Shown here piece by piece: positions 48,740 through 59,789 of a stretch of DNA of 64,000 nt. Source of the stretch: Acanthacorydalis orientalis. Lineage: Eukaryota; Arthropoda; Insecta; Megaloptera; Corydalidae. The notes under the pieces were generated by a model. The model made no database searches, was not told the origin of the DNA, and was given only the letters and a program-made list of their open reading frames with translations. A program made the translations under genes and the position numbers. Location: positions 15,699,201-15,763,200 of the forward strand of contig CM068314.1 of the NCBI GenBank assembly GCA_034766995.1, read 5' to 3'. Position 1 is the stretch's first letter. Every line of letters starts with the position of its first letter.

Positions 48740-49430
48740 GTTTCGTTGAAGTTTATTTCGAGTGAGTTCGGTCATTTTACATGGCATTGAAACTTTTCCC
48801 CCTGTTTTGGAATGCAGAGTGCGTTGTTACTTGATGTGTGCGTGCTTTTCTTCTTTTCGAAAAAAAAATATATAGACTGGATGATATATACAGAAGAAAT
48901 ATATATGAAAGCGACGAATGAGTTGACAGTGCAAAAGTGACATTAAATCGACAATTTCAAAACCCATCTAAATTTGTAAACACGCATAATAATTGCATAC
49001 AAAGCGAAATGGTCGATATGAACGCATAGACTGGAAGACTACCTATATCCTATATCACACTGATTGTGCGAGTAATGGGTTGTTTTGTGAATGAATGTCC
49101 ACATCGTGTTGACAGTAGGGTAATCGAATAACAATTTATGAACATGATGATTGTTGTAAGGATTGCCTATTAACCCAGATATTATGGTTGAGTTGTGATT
49201 TTCCCTCTATCTGTTACATGGATGCTACAATGATACGTATCTACGACACAATGCGTACTAAATTTTACGTAGACGGTGGATTAAACGTTTGCCTTCAGCT
49301 ATTTATTATTCAAATATATGTACTGCTTACGCGGGGCTGTATAATTATGAGTGATATTAATTCGCGTGTATATATTTTTTTAATATATGTAAACTAATTC
49401 TGTATGCGGTATTACAGCTACGGTGTTGAT
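48740..49430. promoter_or_regulatory. Extended GC-enriched region, candidate regulatory DNA
   Basis: Over about 700 bp the composition is clearly less AT-rich and CpG-bearing: GAGTGAGTTCGGTCATTTTA, GTGCGTTGTTACTTGATG, AATGAATGTCCACATCG, TATCTACGACACAATGCG, TTACGCGGGGCTGTATAA. A 69-codon frame at 49188-49397 (+) starts M-S-C-D-F-P-S and shows no known motif. Fewer stops are expected here from composition. No relative elsewhere in the window. It may be a promoter, an ncRNA or an unrecognised exon. Confidence 0.3.
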
Positions 49431-50199
49431 GAAAAATTATCAGAGACTAAAATTCTGTGTATTTTTATTTATAGTCACCTTCTCTGCCTATTATTATTTT
49501 TTAAATGATTATTTAGAAATATTTATATTTATAATTATAAATTATTGTTGGAATTATTTAAGTTATATGCACATTTAAAATGTTTTTATATCCATAAATT
49601 CTGAATGAATTATTTTTAGGACTTTTTGGATTAAACGCACATTGATCAATTAAAGCTGTTTAAGAATGAAAGTTTTTATCAAAAATATGTTTGTTCAAAT
49701 AATTTTATACTTATTTTTTAAAAGAAAAAACTGTTTGTCTAAAGTAAAAACATTTCCTTTAAACAATGAATAATGTTTACTGGGAATATATTACATCCCA
49801 GTTGTAATTTTTCACTGTCTTCAGAAGATGCGGTTATATTTCTGCAATCTTCTTGCAATGGATTTATTTTTTTGACAAAAGGATAAAAAGTCAGAAATAA
49901 AAATAAACTGAAAAAATGTTTTGTAAAACTTTATTTATGTATTAAGAAGTGATGAGAAATGTTTATATTTTTATCAAAGTGAGTTTCTATTTATTTTGTT
50001 ATCTTTTAAACTTAATTAGTGACAAAATTACAAAATATAATCTGTTTTATTTTATCAAGTTTTCCAAAATATTGACTGCCATGTTCTCATAATGACGTTA
50101 TTTTAATGTTCAATTATAAATTTATGGCATATTTTTGAAACGAATATTTAAGTCGGAACTATTTTCATATTTTTATTTTTGTTTTTACAAACAGAGATA
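49431..50199. other. AT-rich spacer, nothing recognised
   Basis: No feature recognised. Confidence 0.5.
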
Positions 50200-50531
50200 A
50201 TAAGTTACTAGAAAAATAATTGCGGTGTATGACCTTCAAATTCATATATATTTTATAATTTAAATGGTCCAGAACTGTTGGAACACTAACGCCTAACTTT
50301 TGTTCAAGCTCTCGAATTGTTGTGTGTTCTAATTCAATTAACACCTTCAGTTGGTTGTTATGAATTGAAGAAGAACGCTCGCGAATTTCTTCATCTTCTA
50401 GGTTCTCGTCCCCAGCATAACATTTTTGGAACCATTATTGCACTGTACGTTCATTAGTAGTATCCACACCAAAAGCATCATTTAACAAACGAGTTATTTT
50501 TGCTATTTTACCACCAGTTTTCAACTCATAA
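50200..50531 (-). mobile_element. Mariner-derived MITE, copy 3, truncated by a foldback element
   Basis: The left terminal repeat is diverged (ATAAGTTACTAGAAAAATAA), and the same deletion junction after the second helix-turn-helix is present (GGTCCAGAACTGTTGG). The DNA-binding half follows in minus orientation until CCACCAGTTTTCAACTCA, then breaks off into a foldback-family arm at about 50531. The missing right end does not reappear after that arm, so this is truncation and not a nested insertion. Confidence 0.85.
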
Positions 50532-50790
50532 AAAATGTTCAATAACTGATTATTGATCATTTTTCATTGTTGCCTGTGTATATTAATAACAATGAAATCA
50601 TTTTTAAAGTACTAGTTTACAGGAAAATCTAAGGACAATGATGGTATCATCATCGAAATGTGGATAAGACAATCAAATATAAGCAATTATTAATCATTTT
50701 TAGTTAGAGAAATTTGTTACGGTTTGAAAAAATTGAAAGTTCATTTATGAAAGTGAATATTAATTACAGTACCAAAAAATACTGTAATTA
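50531..50790. mobile_element. Foldback MITE family, two-arm copy
   Basis: Left arm in minus orientation: AAAATGTTCAATAACTGATT, TTGATCATTTTTCATTGTTG. Right arm in plus orientation: GGACAATGATGGTATCATCA, TCGAAATGTGGATAAGACAA, AAAGTTCATTTATGAAAGTG. Mirrored arms surround a centre near 50620. Confidence 0.75.
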
Positions 50791-51239
50791 GAAAGATTGA
50801 AAAGGACCTTTATATTCTGCTCTATTTGTAAAATCAAATATTTTTCTTGTAGATAAATATGTTATTTAAAACTCAAGTTAATATTTTTGTTATTAATTAG
50901 GAAATTAAATTGTTGTTAATTAATGTTTGTATTATTCTGAAATTTAAAGAGATGTGTGTTAAAATGATAGGTTGATTTAAGTAAATTAGTCAGCTAGTAG
51001 TAATTAAATCGGTAATTAAAAACCGTTCTTTCTTTAGTTTATATATTTCGATGCTTCATTGAATTACAAATCAATATTTCAGTAATATCATCAATCATTT
51101 TCGAATGAATAAAATGAATGGAAAAGTGTTTTATAGACATGTTCCAAAAACGATTCATATCATTTCACACACGAGAATGAGTCTCTAAAGTTTCAAATAA
51201 ATTCCAACTGTATTTAATTTCATTTGAGGATGAAACTTT

Positions 51240-51600
51240 TTTCTTTTTTTATTATATTGCACGTCGTTGATGACACCTACGTAACTGTTCCATACATAAG
51301 TTTACGAAAGGACACAGGCCCATCAAAATCCTTGTCACACATCATAGAAGCTTTGCTCGTAAATAAGTTTATGATAGACGACTACCGTAATAAACAAATT
51401 TACACAACAAAATAGTTGTGGGCTCTATAAAACCTTTTTCATCGACGTAACAAGACAGATCCGTGACACAATATCGATCTTGATTTTATATTCTGCGAGA
51501 TTATAGATTGCCTTCGCGCGCAGTAGACCCATCATATCCGAAGTAATTGAGAAATTACTCACGTAGGAATTCGTTATCACACATCATGAGACTAACCGAA
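51240..51600. other. GC-enriched segment, unclassified
   Basis: Less AT-rich than the flanks (GGACACAGGCCCATCAAAA, GATTGCCTTCGCGCGCAGTA). The phrase TCACACATCAT occurs twice, near 51333 and 51580. A 63-codon frame at 51224-51415 (+) and an 84-codon frame at 51603-51857 (-) lie in and beside it with no recognisable motif. It may be an old repeat, an exon remnant or regulatory DNA. Confidence 0.25.
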
Positions 51601-51906
51601 ATTCAAACTGAATCTCTATACCGAATTTTAATTAATATCACCTTAATTAGTGGATAATTAAAATTTAACGTTACGTATTCACATGTAAACGTATTCTTGA
51701 TACGTGAGGTTGAGAATAACCATGGTTTGAATAAGAAATTGATATAACTGTATTGAAATATGTTCAAGTGAACGTTGTCAATTTCGAGCATAATTCTACT
51801 CTTAACGATGTTTGCTTTATTCAATAAGCTTCCTTTATTTAATATATCGGAAAACAATAAAATTTACCTATTTCATACGATATATTGATTTTATACAGAC
51901 ACAATG

Positions 51907-51908
<2 letters not shown>

Positions 51909-51959
<51 letters not shown>

Positions 51960-51976
51960 GTGTGTGTGTGTGTGTA
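51909..51976. repeat. (TA)n-(TG)n microsatellite
   Basis: About 24 TA units followed by eight TG units. Confidence 0.95.
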
Positions 51977-52149
51977 TGAATGTATATCAAAAAAATATTT
52001 CTAAAAAAATATTTTATTTATAAAACTGTTTTTAATTAACTTCATGTATTATAAAATGAAAAATTTCATTTTCGATTTTAATAAAAATATTTCAATCGTT
52101 TCACAAAGCACAATAAAAATAACGTAATTGAAAATTAAACTCTAGTGTG

Positions 52150-52310
52150 GAATATATATTGAAATTAGTATTAATACATTTTCACAAATTAATTTTTCAC
52201 TCAACCCGTAAAAAAACGTTTTTCTGATAAAAAAAAATGTTCAATAATTGATTAGTGATCATTTTTAATTGTTGCTTATGTGCATGTCAATGGTGGTTCC
52301 ATCATCCCTA
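52150..52310 (-). mobile_element. Foldback MITE family, single arm
   Basis: ATTTTCACAAATTAATTTTT, CACTCAACCCGTAAAAAAAC, AAATGTTCAATAATTGATTA, TTGCTTATGTGCATGTCAAT, GGTGGTTCCATCATCCC. Minus orientation and well preserved. Confidence 0.7.
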
Positions 52311-52839
52311 GTGTTAATATATAAAAAAATGTAATAAATGACGCCATTTATATTTGAATGAGAATTAATAATATAATTTTTTGCCAGAATAGAAAATGTA
52401 ATATTTTTTTTTAAAAAAAAGTATTACATTTCTAGTTTAAGGTATTTTTTATGTAATGAATTTGGTCGCAGTAATTCATTTATATTCAAGAAATGAATGA
52501 TTTATGGGAGTATTTGGTACACTTACAATCTCTTTTTCATTTGAATTTTTCTGTTTAAATAAAAAATATAATTGAGTTCATTTTAAATTAATATCAAAAT
52601 AGTAGAAATAATTTTAAAATTCTCGCAAAAAATGATTGTATATTATTTTGGATATCTTAGAATTTGAGAATTGCATATAAAACGAATTTATTATTCTAAA
52701 AAAATGTAGACAATTTGAATCTCTATTTCTTTATTTTTTTATCTTGTTACGCACAATAAATCATTTATGAAGATTTAATTTTTTATTCCAGAAATTAATT
52801 TCCATTCCGTTGTATACCGCACGACATTTTTTTAATCAA

Positions 52840-53110
52840 GTTTTTTTAATAACTGATTAATCATTTTAATCGTTGTTTATATTCATTTAGAGTGAAATTT
52901 TGTAGTTTTGGAGAGATGTAAAGAATAATTTAAAAATAAGTTTTTCTATGCCTTATGATCTTCGCATGAAGACATCATTATCTAAATACTCACAATTAAC
53001 AATTAAATTGATTAATAATTACTTGTGGCAAATTATTGCTTTGAAAAATGTTGTGTGTTTTTCAGAGCAAAACTCATTTATGAAAGTGAATGAGCCATAA
53101 TGGTAACAAA
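52840..53110. mobile_element. Foldback MITE family, two-arm copy
   Basis: Left arm in minus orientation: AATAACTGATTAATCATTTT, GTTTATATTCATTTAGAGTG. Right arm in plus orientation: CTATGCCTTATGATCTTCGC, GAAGACATCATTATCTAAAT, ACTCATTTATGAAAGTGAAT, GAGCCATAATGGTAAC. Confidence 0.7.
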
Positions 53111-53578
53111 TATAATTTGTGAAAAATGTTTACATGCAGTTATTTTATAAAAAAGGAATTGTTTCATAGAAAAAAATTTTTTTTTATTTGACAAATAGAT
53201 AAATTGAAAAATGAACACATATTTAACCACCTCAATTATTATTTAATAATATTATTTAATAACTATTATTTAATATTTTAATAAGCATTATTATCTTCAA
53301 AATCGATCTATCAGTTGTCAGATTTTTTTACAACTACATTACATACATTACGAATGAATGTCAGTTACAAAATTGAATTAAAAAAAGTAAAAAAGTTTAT
53401 TTTTTTATGTGTTTAAAAATGAAAATATGTTTGTATTTTATTCAAACAAATCTGACATTTTATATTCTAGACAATGTTTTAAATTTATATTAATATTTGT
53501 AAAAGTTAATATTATATGTATAAATGTTAGAGGTGTTAAATTTATTTAATATCAGTTACGATAAACATTAAATAAAAT
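53111..53578. other. AT-rich spacer, nothing recognised
   Basis: No feature recognised. Confidence 0.5.
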
Positions 53579-53584
53579 ATGTAT

Positions 53585-53623
<39 letters not shown>

Positions 53624-53648
53624 TATGTCTGTATATACATGTATATAT
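53579..53648. repeat. (TA)n-(CATA)n microsatellite
   Basis: ATACATACATA into TA units, ending TGTCTGTATATACATG. Confidence 0.9.
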
Positions 53649-53839
53649 TTGTAATTTTACGAGTAAATTTATCTTTTTCAAATGTTCAACATCAAGAACA
53701 CAATTTACGTTTATAAAACATTTTAATTTGCAACGTATTAAAATTTTCACCACTCTAGTCGTTCATTAAAATGTAATCACAACATTTCTTGTATGAAATT
53801 AATCTCGACAAGATAGATCTCCACTCACTTCTTTCTCCG

Positions 53840-53850
53840 TATATATATAT

Positions 53851-53890
<40 letters not shown>

Positions 53891-53927
53891 ACTTACATAC
53901 ATATACATACATACATACATACATACC
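53840..53927. repeat. (TA)n-(CATA)n microsatellite
   Basis: TA units, then about eight CATA tetranucleotides. Confidence 0.95.
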
Positions 53928-54135
53928 TGTAGAGTATTGTGCCTGCAGGCAATTTCAACAGAGTCTGCTGTTGTCATCTTTGTTTTAGAAGTAACAGGCG
54001 ATATGGTATATTTATAACGTTTATACTCTCATGTTTTAAGGATTACAATTAAGTCCTCTATAAGAAGATTTATTGTCAGCTTCCAAACTCACTTTAACGC
54101 ATTTATATAAATATATTTCTATATACATAATAATT

Positions 54136-54137
<2 letters not shown>

Positions 54138-54199
<62 letters not shown>

Positions 54200-54212
54200 C
54201 ACAAATATATAT
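54138..54212. repeat. (TA)n-(TG)n-(TA)n microsatellite
   Basis: Compound array that makes up the Ile-Tyr core of an 88-codon frame at 54073-54339, which is therefore not a gene. Confidence 0.95.
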
Positions 54213-54338
54213 AATTTTTGCTCAAGAATGTCTTATCTTCATATTTAGGATGGTTTATTTTAAAACAAAATATGATATACAATATAAATTCTATATTATA
54301 AAATTTTTACAGCATGTTATGATTAAATCTCTCTTATA

Positions 54339-54341
<3 letters not shown>

Positions 54342-54384
<43 letters not shown>

Positions 54385-54391
54385 TTATTTG
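54342..54391. repeat. (TA)n-(TTTA)n microsatellite
   Basis: About 19 TA units followed by TTTATTTATTT. Confidence 0.95.
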
Positions 54392-56989
54392 TAATTTCAC
54401 ATATGTGCAATTTTTCGTAATTTATTATTTTCCTTGTCATGTTATGTTTTCCAATCTAATCTCTTAATCTCATCTAAGTCTTTTCGCTGCAATTTACTCA
54501 TTTTCATTCTAGATTCGTTCTGTAGAAAATATTGTTACTTGTTTCAAGCTGCAGTATTATCGTTGTATCTTGAATTGTTTGTTTTTCTTTTGAATTTTTT
54601 CTTGTAAAAACGTTTAACTTATATAAGTGTTCACTACTTCTTACTGATGTTTTTTTTTTGATTGTAATTTTTTATACTATAAGATATCCATTCAGTATTC
54701 TATTCTATTTTGTTGTACAGTTTTGTGCTAAATAGATTGTAGACTTTTAGTTCAGTTATGATTATTCTTAAAATATTTAACTAAATCTCAGTTTAAGAAA
54801 ATAGTTTTTTGATAGGATATTCATATCGAATTATATTATAAAAAAAAGTATAAATACTAGATAATATAATAGTTTTAGATTAATTACATCATATATTATT
54901 ATGCGAAAAAGATATTATTTATGAATAAAAACATACAGGTTTGAAGTAAATTATTTGTGTAATAGGGTTAATTTTTGAGTAATGTACGAAATGTGTTTTG
55001 TTAAGTAATTTTTATAAATTGTCTTTCTGAATCACCTGAATATTTATTTTCAATTTATTTTTCTATTAGTTATATGAGACTAAATTTTATTTTTGTTCTG
55101 TGTTTAGCAAATAAATACTTAATTGATTAACCAGGAACAAATCTCTCACGATAATATAGTAACATGATCACATGTATTAAACTGACAATTATAATATAAA
55201 AGCTTATATTATTTTAAATTAAAAATAATAAATTTCATTTATAATATTTTTATGAATTTAAAAAATAAAATATAATCGACTTATATCCCTAATAAACTAT
55301 AAAATTAAAGTTTAGATCTAATATGTACAGAGTTTAATTAAAAAAAACTCATAGATTGAAAATTATTATTGAATATTTTGATGAAAAAAAAATTATAGGG
55401 TAGTAAGAAATTCATTTGCAAAAATTGTATTTTATTTAACTTTCATTTTTTTCACTTTACCCTTTGTTTATACAACATATATCAATAATACAAGAACTAA
55501 AAAATGTTACAACATTCTTCTTTCTAAATCGCATTTAGTTTCATCGTCATAGTCATTTTATTGATTTTTTTCATACACCCTAGATCCTTCGTAATTCGAC
55601 CCATTTGTATTTTAATTTAGATAATTAAAAAAGTCAGTTGGTTTGAGTATAGAGATGATTAAATACAGTGATCTGCTTTATTTGCTACATAACAGCACAA
55701 TAGTTAATTAGAAATTTAATGGTGAATTTTTATTTCGAATGACAAAAACGCAACAAAAAAAAAATAAATTTAATTACTATAGTATTGTTTGTTCTGTGAA
55801 AATTATAGACAACAAGTACAATATGACTAGTTTAGGATTTTGCAATCTTTAAGTAGGTCAAGAAATTTCAAAGTATTTTTAAAGATGATGAAATTCGAAA
55901 CTGGTCGTAGAAGAAACAAACTCTTATGTGGACACTTAAGATTTTCAAGAACAATTACTAAATTCAATTAACTTGTATTTTCAATTAACTACTTGAAAAT
56001 TGATCAAATTGGGGCATAATATACTAAATACTTGGATTTATATCTTTTTGAATTTGTCTTATTGGTATATTTAGTCAGGTTATACTTCTATATCTTTTCT
56101 TTTTTCACAAGAAATTATAAAAAGAAATAATAAATATACTGTGAATAAGAGAGAAGATTTATATGGAAACAATGTATTTTAAATAATTTAAAATAAATCA
56201 TTTATTTTTACTATTTAATATTTTAAGAGAATACATAAAAAAATAAAAGAAAAATGTTAGCATTTAGGAAATTTTTAGTATCTTATTTTATTTATGAATT
56301 TTAAACAACTGCCTAGTCTTGCCAAATCTGGCTTTATGCTTTCTTTTTACATGCTGTTAATATTTATATTCTTATTATAAAAAGTTAGTATAGAACTTTT
56401 TTTTGCTATTGTGTAAATACAGTTTTCTTAGAAAATGTGTACAGTTTATGCTTGAAAATAATATTTGATTAATTTCAATAGGCGGAAAAAATCTAATAAA
56501 AAAATAGTGAAAATAATTTATTCATACTTGAAATTCACATGTTGATATTTTCCCTTTAAAATCGACAGAAAACAATCACGTTATTTTAATAAAAAAAAAT
56601 ATTTTTTTATTACATACGAGAATTTTTAAACTAATATTTTAGTGAAATTATTGAGTGTAAAATCTAACCGTAATTTATATTACAAACTAATTGTTTTATT
56701 ATACAATTTACAACATTAATTTGAAATTAATTGAATAAAAATGTGAAATCAACCTTTACCAATTAAATCTAATAATTTCATGTGTGAGTACTGAACTGTT
56801 ATAATTTCGAAAAATTAATCTGTATGTAATTAACATAATTATTTGTATTAAAGTGAATTATTTGTGATAATGGGGTATAAAATATGTGTGGGAAAATGTT
56901 AATTGAAGTATTAACAAAATAGATTTTTAAATTATTTTATTGTTCATTCATATACTGTTGGTATATTTTATGTACTGACAGTAAATATA
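54392..56989. other. AT-rich spacer with one foldback remnant
   Basis: No open frame over 60 codons. At 55350-55420 the phrases TTATTATTGAATATTTTGAT and GTAGTAAGAAATTCATTTGC match the plus arm of the foldback family. Nothing else was recognised. Confidence 0.5.
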
Positions 56990-57020
56990 CGGGCATTATT
57001 TAAAAATTTCGCAGCCTAAC
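56990..57020 (+). repeat. Left terminal inverted repeat of mariner
   Basis: CGGGCATTATTTAAAAATTT followed by CGCAGCCTAAC, immediately after the TA target dinucleotide. It pairs with 58274-58304. Confidence 0.88.
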
Positions 57021-57213
57021 ATATAAGTGGCTAACATATAATATTTTAAATAGTTGTGTTGAATTACAAAGCAATATCTATTTTATATATAATCTCAATG
57101 TTATAATAAATATGTCAAGCAGGTTGTTGCAAACATCAATTTAAATAAAGGTCTTTTTGTGCCATTGTTGACGTGGATAAAGTTGCGGTGATAGTTTTTG
57201 AGAACATCGTGCA

Positions 57214-58225
57214 GTGATAGTTTTTTGTCAGAAAAGGTTTAAAGCCAATAGAAATCTTTAACGAGATGATAAATATACTGGGTGATAGTGCACCTTCATA
57301 CTAACCATAAATAAGCGGGCAGCTGAATTTAAATGTGGCTGTTCAAGCTTAGAAGGTCACCCGCTTAGTAGACTTCCGAAAATTGCAACAACAAAACAAA
57401 TCATCCACAATATGCACGATATTGTCTTTACAGGATCGACGATTGAAGGTGTCCACAAAATTGGTAAGGCTACTAAGTGTCTCAGATAAACGTGTGTAGC
57501 ACATCTTAACTAACAATTAGGTATAAAAAAGCTATCGGAAAGATGAGTACCACGTTTACTGACAATTGATCATAAACACATTCGAGTACAAATTTACCAA
57601 GAATGTTTAGATCGATTTAAGAGGGATACGACTGACTTTATCCAGCGATTTGTGACTGAAGATGAGACTTGGATTCACCATTACACTTCAAAGTCAAAAT
57701 AACAATCAAAGCAATGGAAGCATGATGATTCTCCGCCACCAACAAAAGTAAAATCAGTTTTATCCGCTGGAAAAGTTAATACTTCAATTTTTTGAGATGC
57801 TAAAGAGAACCTGCTAATTGATTGTTTTAGAATCAAACAAGAGTATTATGCCAAAATTTTGGATCGGCTCCATCAAACAATTCGTGAGAAAAAAACAGGT
57901 TTATCAAAGTAAAATATCATTTTCCATCAGGACAATGCACATCACCATACAAGTGTTGTAAACAAGGAAAAAACTCACTGAGTTGAAGTACGACTTGTTC
58001 TCCATCCAGTCTGTTCTCCAGATTTGACCCTCTCAGATTTGTCTGTTCCAAAAACTTAAAAAAATCTCTGGTAGTAAGCGATTTTTGTCAAATGAAGAAC
58101 GGATAGTAACAGTGCATCGCTATTTTGAGGACCTCTAAGAAAAGGATTTCCGGGACGGCATAAAAGCACTGGAGCATCGCTGGATGAATAGCATTTTAGT
58201 TGAGGAGGACCATATTGAAAAATAA
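57214..58225 (+). pseudogene. Mariner transposase pseudogene (D,D34D)
   Basis: The product would cut and paste the element at TA sites in the nucleus. Reading from about 57230, the frame gives R-K-G-L-K-P-I-E-I-F-N-E-M and A-A-E-F-K-C-G in the N-terminal helix-turn-helix region, then linker landmarks (V-P-R-L-L-T). The catalytic residues follow: Asp in T-E-D-E-T-W-I-H-H-Y (57661-57663), Asp in F-H-Q-D-N-A (57931-57933) and Asp in S-P-D-L-T-L-S-D (58036-58038). The spacing of the last two is exactly 34 residues, so the D,D34D signature is intact. The end reads K-A-L-E-H-R-W and stops at 58223-58225. The full span is about 335 codons, near the usual 340-350. At least ten in-frame stops and several frameshifts (near 57216, 57302 and 58080) show that it cannot be translated. 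The true start codon is no longer clear. Confidence 0.92.
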
Positions 58226-58273
58226 AAGTAATTTAAAGACAAGTTCCCAACACAAATCACATATTCTTTCATA

Positions 58274-58304
58274 GTTAGGCTGCCAACTTTTCAAATTTTC
58301 CTCG
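58274..58304 (-). repeat. Right terminal inverted repeat of mariner
   Basis: GTTAGGCTGCCAACTTTTCA followed by AATTTTCCTCG, ending at a TA. It pairs with 56990-57020. Confidence 0.9.
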
Positions 58305-58656
58305 TAAATAATTAATATAAAGTTCAATCAGTATGTTTCTTAAACGTATATTGTTAATTGTAAAGATTTAAGGAAAATTTTATGAGTAACTATATATATA
58401 TATATATATATAGTGTTAAGATATATTTATTTGTTGGATATAAAAATATAATCTATTTTTTTAAAAAATACACTCTGACGTTGAAATGTTTTTTTGTTTA
58501 TGTATTTGATATTTTCGGTTTGAAATGTGCTTAACAACCCATAATAGTTAAAAAAACATACATTCGTAAAAAATGTTTATTATGAACTTTGCTATTTTCT
58601 GACGCCGTTGTTTGATACAGTAATCTGTAATTAAAAATCATGTTCTAATTACTTTT

Positions 58657-58660
<4 letters not shown>

Positions 58661-58698
<38 letters not shown>
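58661..58698. repeat. (TA)n microsatellite
   Basis: About 19 TA units. Confidence 0.95.
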
Positions 58699-58700
<2 letters not shown>

Positions 58701-58779
58701 CAGTGTGCGTTCATATGAATAATTTAATAACCACACAGATTATATATTAGAGAATGTATTTTGATCATTTTTTCGTGGC

Positions 58780-59024
58780 AGTAAATCCAACGTACCCTAA
58801 AAATGAACCCAAATCTAGACAAGTAATGGACACGTGATACAGGGACTATATATTCGGGTTCGGTGTATTTATTGTACGATGAGGAGTACGTCGCCCATGG
58901 TATCGCGGCCGCGCTGCGCTAATTGCTATTGCTGTAATATATCACGCGCGTAGGCCGCTGGCATAAATCACGATGTCGCGTGAGGGAGGACGGCGGCTGA
59001 TGTTCTGTACCTACAACTCACCGT

Positions 59025-59067
<43 letters not shown>

Positions 59068-59340
59068 CATGGTGTGTGTGTGTTTATAGGGTGTTGTGTG
59101 TTGTCCATCGAGTAGCGGACGCTTTCCGCGCCTAGCTGAACGCTTGAATTATGGACCGGTGATAAGATGTGATTGTAGTGGCGTTACGTTCCATTCGCTT
59201 GCCGTATGATGGATGGATAGCGCTTCTCGGATGACACAGGTGTTACGAAGCACGTGCGTGTGAAGATTTATCACTGTTTATTAAAAGATCTGCATTTTAT
59301 AGTTGCGGTTCTGCTTTGCGTTCAGTTCTCGGCATGTTTG
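58780..59340. promoter_or_regulatory. CpG-rich island split by a (TA)n array
   Basis: The strongest compositional outlier of the window. The left half (58780-59026) contains GGTATCGCGGCCGCGCTGCG, ATCACGCGCGTAGGCCGCTG and GTCGCGTGAGGGAGGACGGC. It also has clustered homeodomain-type ATTA/TAAT words (CTAATTGCTATTGCTGTAAT) and CATAAATCACG. A (TA)n-(GT)n array follows at 59029-59085. The right half contains GAGTAGCGGACGCTTTCCGC, GTAGTGGCGTTACGTTCC and GAAGCACGTGCGTGTGAAG (with a CACGTG E-box). A 24-codon frame at 58879-58953 (+) contains C-A-N-C-Y-C-C, but it is too short to claim. High CpG in unmethylated or functional DNA of insects often marks promoters, first exons or conserved enhancers. I see no protein homology. 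Confidence 0.5.
59029..59085. repeat. (TA)n-(GT)n microsatellite inside GC-rich island
   Basis: About 16 TA units, ACATATACATG, then six GT units. Confidence 0.95.
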
Positions 59341-59789
59341 TTTAATATATAAGAGAGATTCTCAGTGCAGAGGGTTGGAAAGCTTTTATGTGAATAGGAA
59401 ACGATACATGTTAATTATTTGATATCATATGAGATTAATATTTCATAATATTTGATGTTATAAAAGATAAATGTGTAGTGGGATCTGTTGATTATTAATG
59501 TTTAATGAAAACTCGAAACTAGACAATGGATCAATTCATGCCACAAAATTAAATTATTAAACATAAAACACAAAATATATTTTTTTATATAACATAAGAA
59601 ATATTTTTATCACATATAATGATTAAAATATGAATGTCGGATATATTTAATTATGACATATTGTTTATATATATTTATATAAAAAATATTGTGTTATATG
59701 GAATAACATTTATCCTGAACTTTTTTTGATTACTGTTTTTATTATTAAATGTTTAAGAAAATAAACAAACTATACAAACTATGAATCTA

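Larger units (their letters stand above)
56990..58304 (+). mobile_element. Structurally complete mariner element, inactive
   Basis: The element is about 1,315 bp, the usual mariner size. The inverted terminal repeats have equal length: the left one follows TA at 56988-56989 and ends CGCAGCCTAAC at 57020, and the right one begins GTTAGGCTGCCAACTTTTCA at 58274 and ends before TA at 58305-58306. By my alignment about 27 of 33 positions match, including the TA. The flanking TA dinucleotides are the expected target duplication. Between the ends lies a 5' leader of about 225 bp and a transposase pseudogene. It belongs to a different mariner lineage from the 22880-type MITEs, because the termini and protein differ. 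Several stop codons sit where relatives have TGG or CAA/CGA codons, consistent with AT-biased point decay and not deletion. Confidence 0.93.

Noticed and set aside
58036..58225. Functional transposase in the 56990-58304 mariner
   Set aside because: The catalytic residues are preserved, but at least ten in-frame stops and several frameshifts exclude a functional product.
58879..58953. 24-codon Cys-rich frame (C-A-N-C-Y-C-C) as a small peptide gene
   Set aside because: Too short to distinguish from chance in a GC-rich island, with no signal peptide and no second exon visible.
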